A DNA stretch of 64,000 nt from Culex pipiens pallens (taxonomy: Eukaryota; Arthropoda; Insecta; Diptera; Culicidae): positions 6,404,207 through 6,468,206 of the forward strand of contig NC_068937.1 in the NCBI RefSeq assembly GCF_016801865.2. The letters run 5' to 3'. Position numbers and translations under genes: made by a program. This document shows positions 55,837-64,000 of the stretch, piece by piece. The notes beneath the pieces were generated by a model. The model was not told the origin of the DNA, made no database searches, and saw only the letters and a program-made list of their open reading frames with translations. Numbering within the stretch: position 1 is the stretch's first letter; each line of letters starts with the position of its first letter.

Positions 55837-56864
55837 CTGCCGCTCCAATCTAGTCCGTCCCATATGTATTTTGGGCAAAAATGAGATAAACTTCACAAAA
55901 GTCTTGTTTTTTCATGATATTTAAACCTATTGAATAAACAAGTAATGTTTGTTCTAAAAATTCCAAAATAAATATGACTTTCGTGCTGTCCCATATGCAA
56001 AATAAAGGCAAGTCAGTTCCCCATATAGAAATGTCTCGCAAAACGTTTGAGTGGATGCAGAATTGTTTAAATTTTACAGAGTATGTCTTTATGAATACGT
56101 AAAGCTTGGAAATATCATTATCTGTTCATTTCTGAAGAAATATTTGAATATTGAAAACGCAATAATCCATACCTTTTTCCTTTTATTTCTTTTTCAAGGG
56201 AAAACCACGGATATAAAAAAAATAAAATGCATACCGTTATGGCTAATATCTACACCATACAATTGGTTCTATATTGTCTTGAATTAATAGGCTTGATCCT
56301 GGTCCTGGAAAAGATTCCACCTCCGAAAAGCGGATTTTTTTAAAATTACTTTCTAGGGTTGAGTTAAGTTGAGATTTGCATTCATATGTCATTTGCCTCT
56401 GTATTATTTTATAAATTTCTGGTGTCGTTGCTGGTCATATTTTTGTATCTTGGAATTCTATAAAAATCTGAAATAAACAAATTTGTATCATTTGCTGACC
56501 TCTAATTACTTGGAAAACTACCAAAACAAACCTGGAAATGACAGTTGAACCAGGTTGAACCTCTGGTGTAAATGTTCAAGCCTACCTTGATACCATGACT
56601 GACCTGCCTTTATTTATGGACAAATAAAGTCAAGCCGGTCTCTTGTTGAAAATTCCACAAATTTGCCTTATAATTGGTAGTTTTTTAAATCAAATTTATG
56701 ACAGTGGTGTTTTTTAGACTGATATTGAAATAACTGTATAAAAAATTATATAGAAATTGTTGGTTTAGATTGAGAAAAATGGTGAAACTTTTTTTGGGCT
56801 TCTCACAGCGTTATCTCAGCACTCACTTTTTACATATGGGACGGACTAGATTAGAGCGGCAGCA
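55837..56864. mobile_element. TA-flanked MITE (CTGCCGCTC ends)
   Basis: TA (55835-55836), CTGCCGCTCCAATCTAGTCC; inverted GGACTAGATTAGAGCGGCAG-A, TA (56865-56866). The inverted repeats are about 33 bp (they include CGTCCCATATG). 1028 bp, AT-rich, no transposase. Confidence 0.78.
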
Positions 56865-57399
56865 TAGTTATGTAACAAAATATGGTTTCGAAATAAAGAA
56901 GGCATAACTTTCTAGCATTGCAGCTAAATATTTTTTTAAAGTTTCTATTTATTTGTCGCAAAAAAATAATTGTAATTATTTGAATTCATTTAAGTACTTG
57001 GTGGCGAATGATCAAATTTCGGTTATCGTCACCATAATTCAATAAACAACAAGATTAAATGCTTAAATGTAATGCTTTTAATTCATACTACTCTACTCAT
57101 TTGCATGTATGGTAACCTATGGTAACAATATAATCGGTAAAGATAAACAGAATGTACTCATTATGTACTTACTTCGCTTAAAATTACAAAAAAAGATCAC
57201 AGTTTGTTAGTTTACTGTATCTCTGAACATCATAATCAATGAAAATCGTGAAAATATGAACAAAATTCTGGATTCCATAATCATTCTGCCTTTCAAGATA
57301 TTCGGCCTTTTGAGACGTTTTGCCTTCTGAGCAAAAGACAAAATTCGGCCTTCCGAGATTCTGCCTTTTGAGTTTCGGCCTTTTGAGGCAATCCCGTAT

Positions 57400-57815
57400 T
57401 CCCGTATTCGTATTCGTATTTTTAAATTACTTAATTTCAGAATTTTTGAGTTAAAAAATTTTCAAAATAAATTTTATAAATTTCCTAGGACCACACAAAA
57501 GGATACTTTCCATCCTTTTTCATGTTCCCCCGTCGTCAACCTTTTCAAAAGGGACTCTTTTAACTTTGAGTGTACGGATTCAAAAACACCCAAGAATTTT
57601 GCTGTGTGTAATTAATTGAATAAGTTTTCGAAAACGTGCATAATTTTGACAGACCAATGATTTATTCCAGGACCTTTCGGGTGTTTCGAAGACCTATTTT
57701 GGTCAAATCAAAAACAAGATCGACTTTGTTCCGCTCCGACTCAAATTTCCGGTAAGAAAACTACCAGCTTTGAATTACAAATTGAAAGAACCAGCTTGCC
57801 CCCTTGCAAGAAACC
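57400..57815. other. F-box gene upstream region
   Basis: No gene. A CCG/GTAAGA donor at about 57752 and a CTTGCAAG acceptor-like site just before AAACCATG would give a 62-nt 5' UTR intron. This is possible but weak because of the AAG end. Confidence 0.4.
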
Positions 57816-58970
57816 ATGACCTGGTCCAACCTGCCCGCGCCCCTGCTGGAACCCATCCTGCGGCGACTTTCGTTCCGCGACAAACTGTCCTGCTCGCTGG
57901 TGTGCCGCCGCTGGAACCAAACCGTATTCGCCGCCGTTCTGTCCCAGTCCGCTCGGTTGCGGCTGGTCCGCTGGAACCGGGCCGCGGCCAGCTACGAACT
58001 GCTGGACAAGCAGGTGCTGCTGGCGAACAAGCGCTGCTACCGGAACGTGGAGCTGGGATGGGGGGATGATCAGGGAGGGTTGGACGGATTGGTGCTGCTG
58101 CTGCACATGTTGCCGCGGTACGCGTTGCGGAGTTTGACGGTGAATGCCACGCCGGACGGGGGGTTGGTGGAGTTTTTTGGGCGGTGCAAGGAGGTTTTGG
58201 CCGGGTTGACGGAGCTGACTGTGAGGATAAGCGGGCCGAGGAGGCCGTACCACGCGAGGGATGAGCTGGAGTTTGAATGGTGTCACGTGGTCATTCCGGG
58301 GTTGCAGGCGCTCTGGTGGGTCGATACGGTGGTTGGAGGGATTGGGCACGTTCGGCCAACGTTTGCGATTGAGGCGCCGAAGTTGTCGTTTGTGAAGATT
58401 CAGACGTCCCGCTGGTTGTCGTTTTGCGTGCTGAACCTTAACTGGAGCAATTCGATCGGGAGGTTGGAGTTGGACATTCCGAACAAGATTTGGCGCAATT
58501 TGGGTGTGAACAGGTTCGACCAGCTGGAGGTGCTGCATTTTGCGGATGTTTCTGCCGAAACGTTCGATTTGCACCTTGAAACGCCTAAATTTAGGGTGGA
58601 ATTGCTGAGCAGGATGACGAACCTGCGCTACGTTCAGATTAGTTCCGTCAAGGACGCGCTTTTTAGGGACGTTTGCCGGGTTTGCACCAAGTTGTACTCG
58701 ATGAAGCTGTGCGGATTTACGATTTCGTACAAATCCTTGCCCCATTTGGATATGCTGCAACGACTGCAGAATCTAACGCTGACGGACGGGGTCATCCAGT
58801 GCCAGAACTGGAGTCCGGTGCCATTGAGAGCCGGGTGGATGTTGAGTCTTGGAACGGCTCAGATTAAGGAGTGGACTAAAGGGTTGGCCAACTGTGGCAA
58901 GACGCCACAAGAAGTGGAGAATGTCATCACCGGCTGTTTCGCCAGATATTCCCGGCAGGTTCCGGTCTAA
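57816..58970 (+). CDS. F-box protein with LRR-like C-terminal part
   Basis: F-box proteins bind Skp1 in SCF ubiquitin ligases and choose the substrate. The F-box covers about residues 3-42: SNLPAPLLEPILRRLSFRDK, then LSCSLVCRRWNQTVF. The rest has leucine-rich repeat spacing: LRSLTVNA, LTELTVRISG, LEVLHFADVS, LRYVQISSVKD, LYSMKLCGFTI, LQNLTLTDGV. It is 384 aa in one coding exon. The first ATG of the frame is preceded by AAACC, a good context. AATAAA lies 53 bases after the stop. The minus-strand frame of 339 aa over it (57741-58760) is a shadow. I cannot name the ortholog or the substrate. Convergent with the NSE3 gene. Confidence 0.9.
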   Translation: MTWSNLPAPLLEPILRRLSFRDKLSCSLVCRRWNQTVFAAVLSQSARLRLVRWNRAAASYELLDKQVLLANKRCYRNVELGWGDDQGGLDGLVLLLHMLPRYALRSLTVNATPDGGLVEFFGRCKEVLAGLTELTVRISGPRRPYHARDELEFEWCHVVIPGLQALWWVDTVVGGIGHVRPTFAIEAPKLSFVKIQTSRWLSFCVLNLNWSNSIGRLELDIPNKIWRNLGVNRFDQLEVLHFADVSAETFDLHLETPKFRVELLSRMTNLRYVQISSVKDALFRDVCRVCTKLYSMKLCGFTISYKSLPHLDMLQRLQNLTLTDGVIQCQNWSPVPLRAGWMLSLGTAQIKEWTKGLANCGKTPQEVENVITGCFARYSRQVPV

Positions 58971-59022
58971 TGTAAATTTTTTACAACCAAGTTGTATTTC
59001 ATTTGAATTCTTTACTCTGAGA

Positions 59023-59028
59023 AATAAA
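59023..59028 (+). terminator. Poly(A) signal of the F-box gene
   Basis: AATAAA, 53 bases after the stop, upstream of the convergent NSE3 stop at 59135. Confidence 0.7.
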
Positions 59029-59134
59029 AATTAACCTGGTTTGTTAAGTCACTTCGATCGTTTAATTAACGCTTAAATATATTCAGAAATCCAGTCTTAA
59101 ATCCGGCTTAACCGACCAAACCCACCCGTAACCT

Positions 59135-59911
59135 CTACTGCGTCTGTTCCATCGATTCGTCCTCCTCATCCTCATCCTCGTCATTGCCACCGTACGCGGC
59201 CATGTGCTGCTTCACGTACACGACCGTCGGCTTCCCCATCAGCTTGCAGATCGACTCCAGAATGTCCTTCTTGCTCAACTCGTGGTCGGCTCGCGCGCCC
59301 CAGCTGAAAAAGAACCGATCGTCGTTCATCCCTTCGACGACCTGCTTCGAGCGCACCAAATAAGCCTGCTTCACGAACGTCTCCGTGATCAACCGTTGCG
59401 CGTTCCCGAAGAACCGGTGCTCCTCGCCGTTCGTCGGAATGTTCAGCTTCTCAAGAAAATCGTACAACCCCTGCTCCGGCACGTTCCCATTCTTCATAAA
59501 AATATACCCCAACACCAGATACAGCAGCGTGTACTTCTGCCGGAAGTCCTCGCTCAGATCCAGCACCGACCCGGACGCCAACTTCGACACCAGCAAAAAC
59601 GTCTTGTTCCGTTCCGTCTCCACCAGCTTGTACCCATAAACGTCCTCCAACTCCGCAATCACCTGCGGCAGGATCTTCGGCAGCACGCGACCATTCCCGG
59701 CCAACGCATTCTTCACCACGTCGGTCTTCTTGATCGGGTGCTTGTTGACGGACAGATTCAGCACCACGCGCACCGTGTTCACGACATATTCGTCAAAATC
59801 CGGATCGGGCTGCGTTGCGCCCTGCGTCTGGGTTGATTCGCCGAACGACCGGTTCCGCTGCGTTTGACGCGAGCCGGACGGCTGCGAGAGGGACACCGTT
59901 GTGCGTGGCAT
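59135..59911 (-). CDS. NSMCE3: MAGE-domain protein, SMC5/6 subunit NSE3
   Basis: NSE3 (MAGE family) pairs with the RING protein NSE1 and the kleisin NSE4 in the SMC5/6 complex that maintains chromosomes and repairs DNA. The single-exon protein has 258 aa: a Ser/Gln/Thr-rich tail (1-35), a MAGE homology domain (about 38-235) with two winged-helix halves, and an acidic end (NDEDEDEEDESME). Family marks are IKKTDVVKNAL, YGYKLVE, LLYLVLGYIFMKNG, EEHRFFGNAQRLITE and FFSWGARADHELSK, where the FxWGxRA block is diagnostic. Insects usually have one MAGE gene, which serves as NSE3. It starts at an ATG after CAACCATC; no upstream in-frame ATG is attractive. Intronless, as many MAGE genes are. Confidence 0.93.
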   Translation of the reverse strand: MPRTTVSLSQPSGSRQTQRNRSFGESTQTQGATQPDPDFDEYVVNTVRVVLNLSVNKHPIKKTDVVKNALAGNGRVLPKILPQVIAELEDVYGYKLVETERNKTFLLVSKLASGSVLDLSEDFRQKYTLLYLVLGYIFMKNGNVPEQGLYDFLEKLNIPTNGEEHRFFGNAQRLITETFVKQAYLVRSKQVVEGMNDDRFFFSWGARADHELSKKDILESICKLMGKPTVVYVKQHMAAYGGNDEDEDEEDESMEQTQ

Positions 59912-60552
59912 GATGGTTGTTGTTCTTCCGTTGCTAGTTCCGACGAAATCTGGTTCCTGGAGTCAGCTGCATCACTTTTCGCGCCGTCGTCAGTTGTTTG
60001 TTTGGATTTGCGCGACACGTGCGCACTGCTCACATCTCTCAACTGGCAGTATCGAAAAAGGCCTTTTCAAGCTAGCTGACGTTTTCAAAAGATCGCGAGC
60101 TTGTTTTGAGATATGAGATTTTTTTGCATGACGTAGGACTACTTCATAACTGCACATGACACTGAAAATTCTAGAGTTTTTGCCTTCCTCACCTTACTGA
60201 GGAAAGGCTATAAAATCACTCGAAATATGAACTTATTAATTTGACCTCGTAGACCCACCTTCACGTATACATATCGACTCAGAATCATGTTCTGAGCAAA
60301 TGTCTGTGTGGATGTGTGTAGGTGGGTGGACAAAAAATGTCACTCGATTATCTCCGGACTGGATGAACGGATTTTGGCCGTATTAGTCTCATTCGATCCG
60401 TCTTGGGGTCCCATAGGTCCCTATTTAAAATCAGCAAGTTTAGTTAAGTACTTCAAAAGTTATGCTAAAAAAACGATTTTGGCGTATTACCGGAAGATTG
60501 TAAAAAAGGTGGTTTCCGCAAGAAAACCTATCATAAGAGCGTTCTTTTATTA

Positions 60553-60807
60553 AAAAAAAAAAAAAAAAAAAGAAGTTGACTTTATAGCTGTCGGCCACCA
60601 TTGCTAGTACCAACCACTAGTGTCTTCCTTTTTATCTACAAGGACTTCGCCACCCTGGGCTCCTAAGTGTATGAAAGTATGGCACGGAGCGACGGCACCG
60701 AATACCCATATTTACACAAAGAATTTTAGAGCGCCCGCCGCGGGATTCGAACCGGCGACCTCTGGATTGAGAGTCCAGTGCGCGGTCCGATTGATCCACA
60801 CGGGCGG
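60553..60807 (-). mobile_element. tRNA-headed SINE with T-rich tail
   Basis: The 12-mer GTTCTTTTATTA flanks it directly on both sides (60541-60552 and 60808-60819), so it is a retroposed unit of 255 bp. On the minus strand it starts with the tRNA-like head and ends in about 19 T residues, not A residues. The internal part includes AGCAATGGTGGCCGACAGC. Confidence 0.78.
60733..60805 (-). tRNA. tRNA-like SINE head (not a working tRNA)
   Basis: On the minus strand 73 nt fold partly as tRNA. The acceptor arm GCCCGTG pairs with GGCGGGC with one mismatch and a wobble. The anticodon arm CTGGA-CTCTCAA-TCCAG is perfect and would read CTC. The T loop is TTCGAAT. The D stem (GATC with GCGC) has two mismatches and the T stem one. 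These defects and the SINE context argue for a pseudogene. Confidence 0.6.
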
Positions 60808-61377
60808 GTTCTTTTATTACGTAACGCAAAATTTGGGATTTTTGACCCCCCTCCCCCCCCTTTGTAACATATCGTAACAGATGAGCCATCCCCCCTACCC
60901 CCCCCTCTGTAACTCGTAACGCAAGATCTTTTTGCAAATTTTTATGAATGCTTATATGAAAATTTTGCGTTACGTAACAGAATTTTTCAGCACACCCCCC
61001 CTCCCCCAATTTTCGTAACATTTCGTAACAGACACCCACACCCCCTCCCCCCCCTAACTGCGTTACGTAATAAAAGAACGCTCCCCATGTTATACATTTT
61101 CAGAAAGGTATAAAAAAGACCTTTCCAATGAGCCTATCAAAAGTTATTAGCACTTAAGTGTTATCTATACACTTTTTGGAGGCCGGATTTCAGATATTGT
61201 GATAGAAATATTGTCTGAATCTTCGTTGAATAGGTTTTTTATTAGACCTTGCCGATGAGCCAGAAATATTGAAGGTCTGCAAACCCTATCAAAAGAAATG
61301 AGTAATAAAGTTGATTTGTTAAACATGTTAAGGGGGAATGTTGCTATTTTTACTGAATGTATTTAATGTATGTAATA

Positions 61378-61615
61378 CACGCAGAAAAATAAGGCATATT
61401 TGAATCAACAAAACGTTTTGTTGATTTGAAAATCAAGATTTTTGTTGAATCAACGCTATACGTCAAAGCAACTTAATCAAAACAACAAAAGATTTTTGTG
61501 GAATTGAGAAAATCAAGGTTTGTTTCAACGCAAAATCGGCGTTGATTATATTCAACCAAATTTTTGTTGAAACAAACCTTGTACAGGCTGATTCTACCAA
61601 ACATTTTTCTGCGTG
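61378..61615. mobile_element. TA-flanked MITE (CACGCAGAAAAAT ends)
   Basis: TACACGCAGAAAAAT at 61376 and the inverted ATTTTTCTGCGTGTA ending at 61617. Several TTGATTCAAC- and GTTGATT-like inverted words inside. Non-coding. Confidence 0.75.
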
Positions 61616-61641
61616 TACGATTTTTTTCTCCCATCGCAAAA

Positions 61642-61688
61642 GCGCCGGAATTGTTTCTAGTGTCACACACTAGAAACAATTCCGGCGC
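61642..61688. repeat. Perfect 22-bp inverted repeat, 3-nt loop
   Basis: GCGCCGGAATTGTTTCTAGT plus GT, loop CAC, then the exact inverse ending ACAATTCCGGCGC. It is between two MITEs and belongs to neither. Confidence 0.85.
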
Positions 61689-61711
61689 ATTGACGCCCTT
61701 GCTCCCACCAC

Positions 61712-62102
61712 CAGGGTTGCCAGGTTGCCAGATAAATCTGGGAATGCCAGATTTTTCAAGTGTCAGCCAGAATAAAGATTTACCCTTCTCTGTGCCAGAT
61801 ATTGACAGATTTTGCCAGATTTTTCACCGTTTGCCCATTTTAAACAAATTTTTGATTAAAATTAACGTATTTAATTAATAATCAAATAAAAATAGAACGT
61901 GTTTTTCAAAAATGTGATGTAAACTCAACATTTTTGAGGACATAAAATTAGTGAAACCATCTGAATTCTACAAATTTTTGAATCAATTCATATCTCCCCT
62001 CACCTTTACCATTCCGAATTGTTAAATTTTTGTCTGCCAGATTTTTCCAGATTTTTCATCAATACTTTGGCAGATTAATCAAATTTTGACCTGGTAACCC
62101 TG
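61712..62102. mobile_element. hAT-type MITE with 8-bp duplication
   Basis: CCCACCAC lies directly outside both ends (61704-61711, 62103-62110). Ends are CAGGGTTGCCAGGT and ACCTGGTAACCCTG. The word GCCAGATTTTT recurs near both ends. 391 bp, no frame. Confidence 0.88.
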
Positions 62103-62160
62103 CCCACCACGTCTGTTAAAGTATGCGAGGCTCATACGGTGTGGCTGCATGGAACTAAAT

Positions 62161-62630
62161 ATTATAAACCGAGATACGCCATTTTTTATATCAAACTTGT
62201 AAAAAAGAAATCTCTCACCTTTAAAACGCTTTTAAGGGTTTGTAAATCCGTTCTGATTGTCAAAAGATATTCCACTTTAAGACAACCATACTTTGGCTGA
62301 TTTTTGAGTGACAAACATGGTTCCAGAGGTTCAAGGTCAAACGAAGTTCGCATACAAGATGGATGTATTTTAGTGAAATATCTTTCGATAATCGAAACGA
62401 ATTGACACACCCCCAAAAGCGTTTTAAAGGTGAGATATTTCTCTACAAACTTGTTTTACAAAATATTTTTTGAGTTTGATCTTGCCTATAAGGCAAGATC
62501 AATTAAAAATTCGTACCAAAAATCAAAAACTTTATAAATTTTAACGCGATTTTCACCAATAGATTATTCGAGGCCGGTAAAACACAACTTTCTACGTATA
62601 AATCTCCGATGGGGTATCTCGGTTTATAAT
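62161..62630. mobile_element. MITE with ATTATAAACCGAGATAC ends
   Basis: ATTATAAACCGAGATACGCC at the left is inverted as GGTATCTCGGTTTATAAT at the right; weaker pairing (GGAAC, GTTCC and GTGGCTG, CAGCCAC) extends outward, so the true ends may lie at about 62140 and 62650. An inner copy of AAACGCTTTTAAGG is inverted near 62420. Confidence 0.65.
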
Positions 62631-62852
62631 GTTCCAGCCACGCCGTGGCTCACCAATTATTGAAATCTTTGTGTCTATCTTATTTTGAGCTTCCAATTAT
62701 GATCTTTATCTGCCGATTTGTTACTGCTGCTTCGGATTAGAAATTCTGAACATCTTAAAATGTTCCACTTCAGTGGAACTGAAAATAATTTTTTAGAAAA
62801 AAACATTAAAAAGAGCAAAACTGAATTCAGAAAACAATGGTATTCAAGGACG

Positions 62853-63051
62853 TATTAAACTACGGCAGCAAACTCGCAAACAAACAAACTTTTTCACAGT
62901 TTGGCAGTTTGCCTGCTATGTTTGTTTGCAGAAACGTCAGCCTGCATACATTTGGTTTTGTTTGCGAGTTTTCTGCAAACAAGTTTGTAAGTTTGGCAAA
63001 CTGTTAAACACAAAAATGTGCGAGTTTGTTTGTTTGCCATAGTCTAATGCC
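62853..63051. mobile_element. AAACAAAC-family MITE
   Basis: The right end reads GAGTTTGTTTGTTTGCCATAG and the left is an imperfect inverse (TTAAACTACGGCAGCAAACTC, then AAACAAACAAAC). The centre GAAACGTCAGCCTGCATACA is shared with 20456-20584. Confidence 0.6.
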
Positions 63052-63393
63052 TCCCTTACTTGCTTACTCAAGCTGAAATAATCATTGCCGTCCAAATAAT
63101 GTTTACAACGCTGTAATATAAACTATCGTCTCGCTGATTCACGCTTTCCACAGCAATCATATCTCTATCAGTAATTGAATGCCAATCATGCTTTGTTTAC
63201 ACATTGTTCACGCTCATTGACACGATCACTTATCCCGCACGCCTCTCTCTCTCTCTCTTTCCCGAAAATTCTCTTCTCTCACCTTTCTTCATTCTTCTCT
63301 GTTTTCCTTCTCTCACTTTGCCCACTCTCTCACGCGACGCGATCCAGTAGATCCAGAATCTCCTGCCTGGTTGGGAGCTAAACGCTCCTACGA

Positions 63394-63428
63394 TCAGTCC
63401 ACCAGCAAACTTCTCCGCGATCGGTCGT
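63394..63428 (+). promoter_or_regulatory. Inr + DPE core promoter
   Basis: TCAGTC at 63394-63399 is a perfect arthropod initiator with A+1 at 63396. GGTCGT at 63423-63428 is a perfect DPE (RGWYVT) at exactly +28 to +33. No TATA box lies 30 bases upstream. The sequence downstream is GC- and CpG-richer, as expected for a 5' leader. Confidence 0.7.
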
Positions 63429-64000
63429 CCTTGTTCCGTGCCGTTCTTTCGCAGTTTTCCAACTCTCGATCGTTCGGACGGGATTTCTAGCCTTGTCACC
63501 CCATATAGAGACATTTTCCAGTGCGTGTGTACGTGCCCCAGCATGGTGTCCTTTCCGGAGTAGTGACTTCCTGCCAGCAGTAGACAGAAACGGAGAAGTG
63601 CGTATCCGATCGCTTTCCGGCAACAGGGGGGCCATCTGTTCCGGTCTGCAAAGACCGGTGGTGACTCAATTGCGCACGAACGCGAAGCCATCAGTTGCGA
63701 ATGCGTTTCGCTATTTTGTGTCGCCTTGTTTCATATTATTTTTATATTAAATATATATATAACGCTTTTGCGCGGTGCGGGAGCAAAAGTCGAAAAACGA
63801 CCGCGCGCCGGAAAACCGTGCAGAAAAAAAAGGTTCGCCTTCACGTCTGGAAGACACAACGGAGAGCGGTTACCACCATGGCCAGCGGCAGTTAGTCGGC
63901 GGCGCGCGCACTAACGAGATGTGGTGCGCGCGAGGGAAGTGTCAAGTCAAGAAGAGTCGGGGAAAGACCAGCAGAGAAAGAGGAAGATTGGGTTGGGATG
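63429..64000 (+). other. Probable 5' leader of a gene to the right
   Basis: CpG-rich DNA interrupted by an AT patch (63730-63765, with TATATATATAA). CACCATGG at about 63875 opens only a five-codon frame (MASGS, stop), so it would be a minimal upstream ORF. No main coding start is reached within the window. The longer frames on either strand show no domain. Confidence 0.4.

Larger units (their letters stand above)
55437..57399. mobile_element. Element with reiterated AAAGGCCGAAT ends
   Basis: At the left, AAAGGCCGAAT recurs about every 11 to 15 bases from 55452 to 55565. At the right, the inverse ATTCGGCCTTTTGAG recurs from about 57295 to 57395. Such subterminal repeats are typical of transposase binding regions. 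A SINE and a TA-flanked MITE are nested inside. No transposase frame. Confidence 0.7.
60537..61083. mobile_element. MITE split by a SINE
   Basis: With the SINE and one 12-bp duplication removed, the left end (GAGCGTTCTTTTATTA joined to CGTAACGC) is the exact inverse of 61060-61083, a 24-bp perfect inverted repeat. The interior has C-rich runs (CCCCCCTCCCCCCC) and TTACGTAAC words. Its translations (YVTQNF, RYVTKGGEGG) recur as junk peptides and are not a gene. Confidence 0.8.
60180..61350. mobile_element. GAGGAAGGC-family element, interrupted
   Basis: Begins TTGCCTTCCTCACCTTACTG and carries ATACATATCGACTCAGAATC, CATTCGATCCGTCTTGGGGT and, after the insertions, CCTTTCCAATGAGCCTATC. The part 60537-61083 is a MITE with a SINE inside it, so three elements are stacked. 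The far end is not sharp. Confidence 0.65.

Noticed and set aside
57741..58760. 339-aa minus-strand frame
   Set aside because: Antisense of the F-box gene, with low-complexity Gln/Arg/Pro composition.
60733..60805. Functional tRNA-Glu(CTC)
   Set aside because: D-stem and T-stem mismatches, and it is the head of a 255-bp retroposed unit with target duplication.
60632..61039. 135-aa frame with YVTQNF and RYVTKGGEGG
   Set aside because: It crosses SINE and MITE boundaries and is made from TTACGTAAC and C-run repeats.

Overview
The window looks like nuclear DNA of a dipteran insect, most likely a culicine mosquito. It has spliced genes with some very short introns (62 to 120 nt), arthropod-type core promoters, animal proteins in insect-like form, and very many small inverted-repeat transposons. 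The Culex-type assignment rests on remembered repeat families and is inference. No bacterial, CRISPR or viral gene was seen.

Genes. (1) Rip11-type Rab11-FIP, minus strand: a 31-nt start exon at 23239-23269 and a C2-domain exon at 8145-8289, separated by a 14.9-kb intron; the rest lies left of the window. (2) A 162-aa protein of unknown function at 3706-4194 (+), opposite the presumed downstream part of Rip11. (3) Nup205, minus strand, 43148 to 27519: five exons, 5958 coding nt, 1985 aa, complete. (4) SdhD, plus strand, three exons, 50387-51078. (5) A PTPMT1/Plip phosphatase, minus strand, two coding exons, 52178 to 51400, convergent with SdhD. (6) An F-box protein, 57816-58970 (+). (7) An NSE3/MAGE protein, 59135-59911 (-), convergent with the F-box gene. 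At the right edge an Inr+DPE promoter (63394-63428) probably starts a gene that lies outside the window. The genes are housekeeping functions (nuclear pore, respiratory complex II, mitochondrial lipid phosphatase, SMC5/6 complex, recycling endosome) and do not form one pathway.

Everything else is mostly nested transposons. Many carry readable target-site duplications: 8 bp (hAT-like), TTAA (piggyBac-like), TA (Tc1/mariner-like) and 5 bp (LTR type). Nup205 intron 3 seems to be a former 59-nt intron enlarged to 4649 nt by one element that itself took in at least three more.

The most interesting object is a non-autonomous LTR element at 45571-48712. Its two 261-bp LTRs read as identical and it has TTTCC duplications, a primer-binding-like site and a polypurine tract, but no gag-pol. 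Its inside is an array of 19 related units. Each can fold as a small three-way junction, the stems are kept by paired or wobble changes, and the linkers between units are also complementary. A second oddity is a 957-bp stretch without one cytosine (10598-11554), made of a 463-bp G/T-only block and an 8-bp satellite that seems to have grown from a seed inside a transposon.
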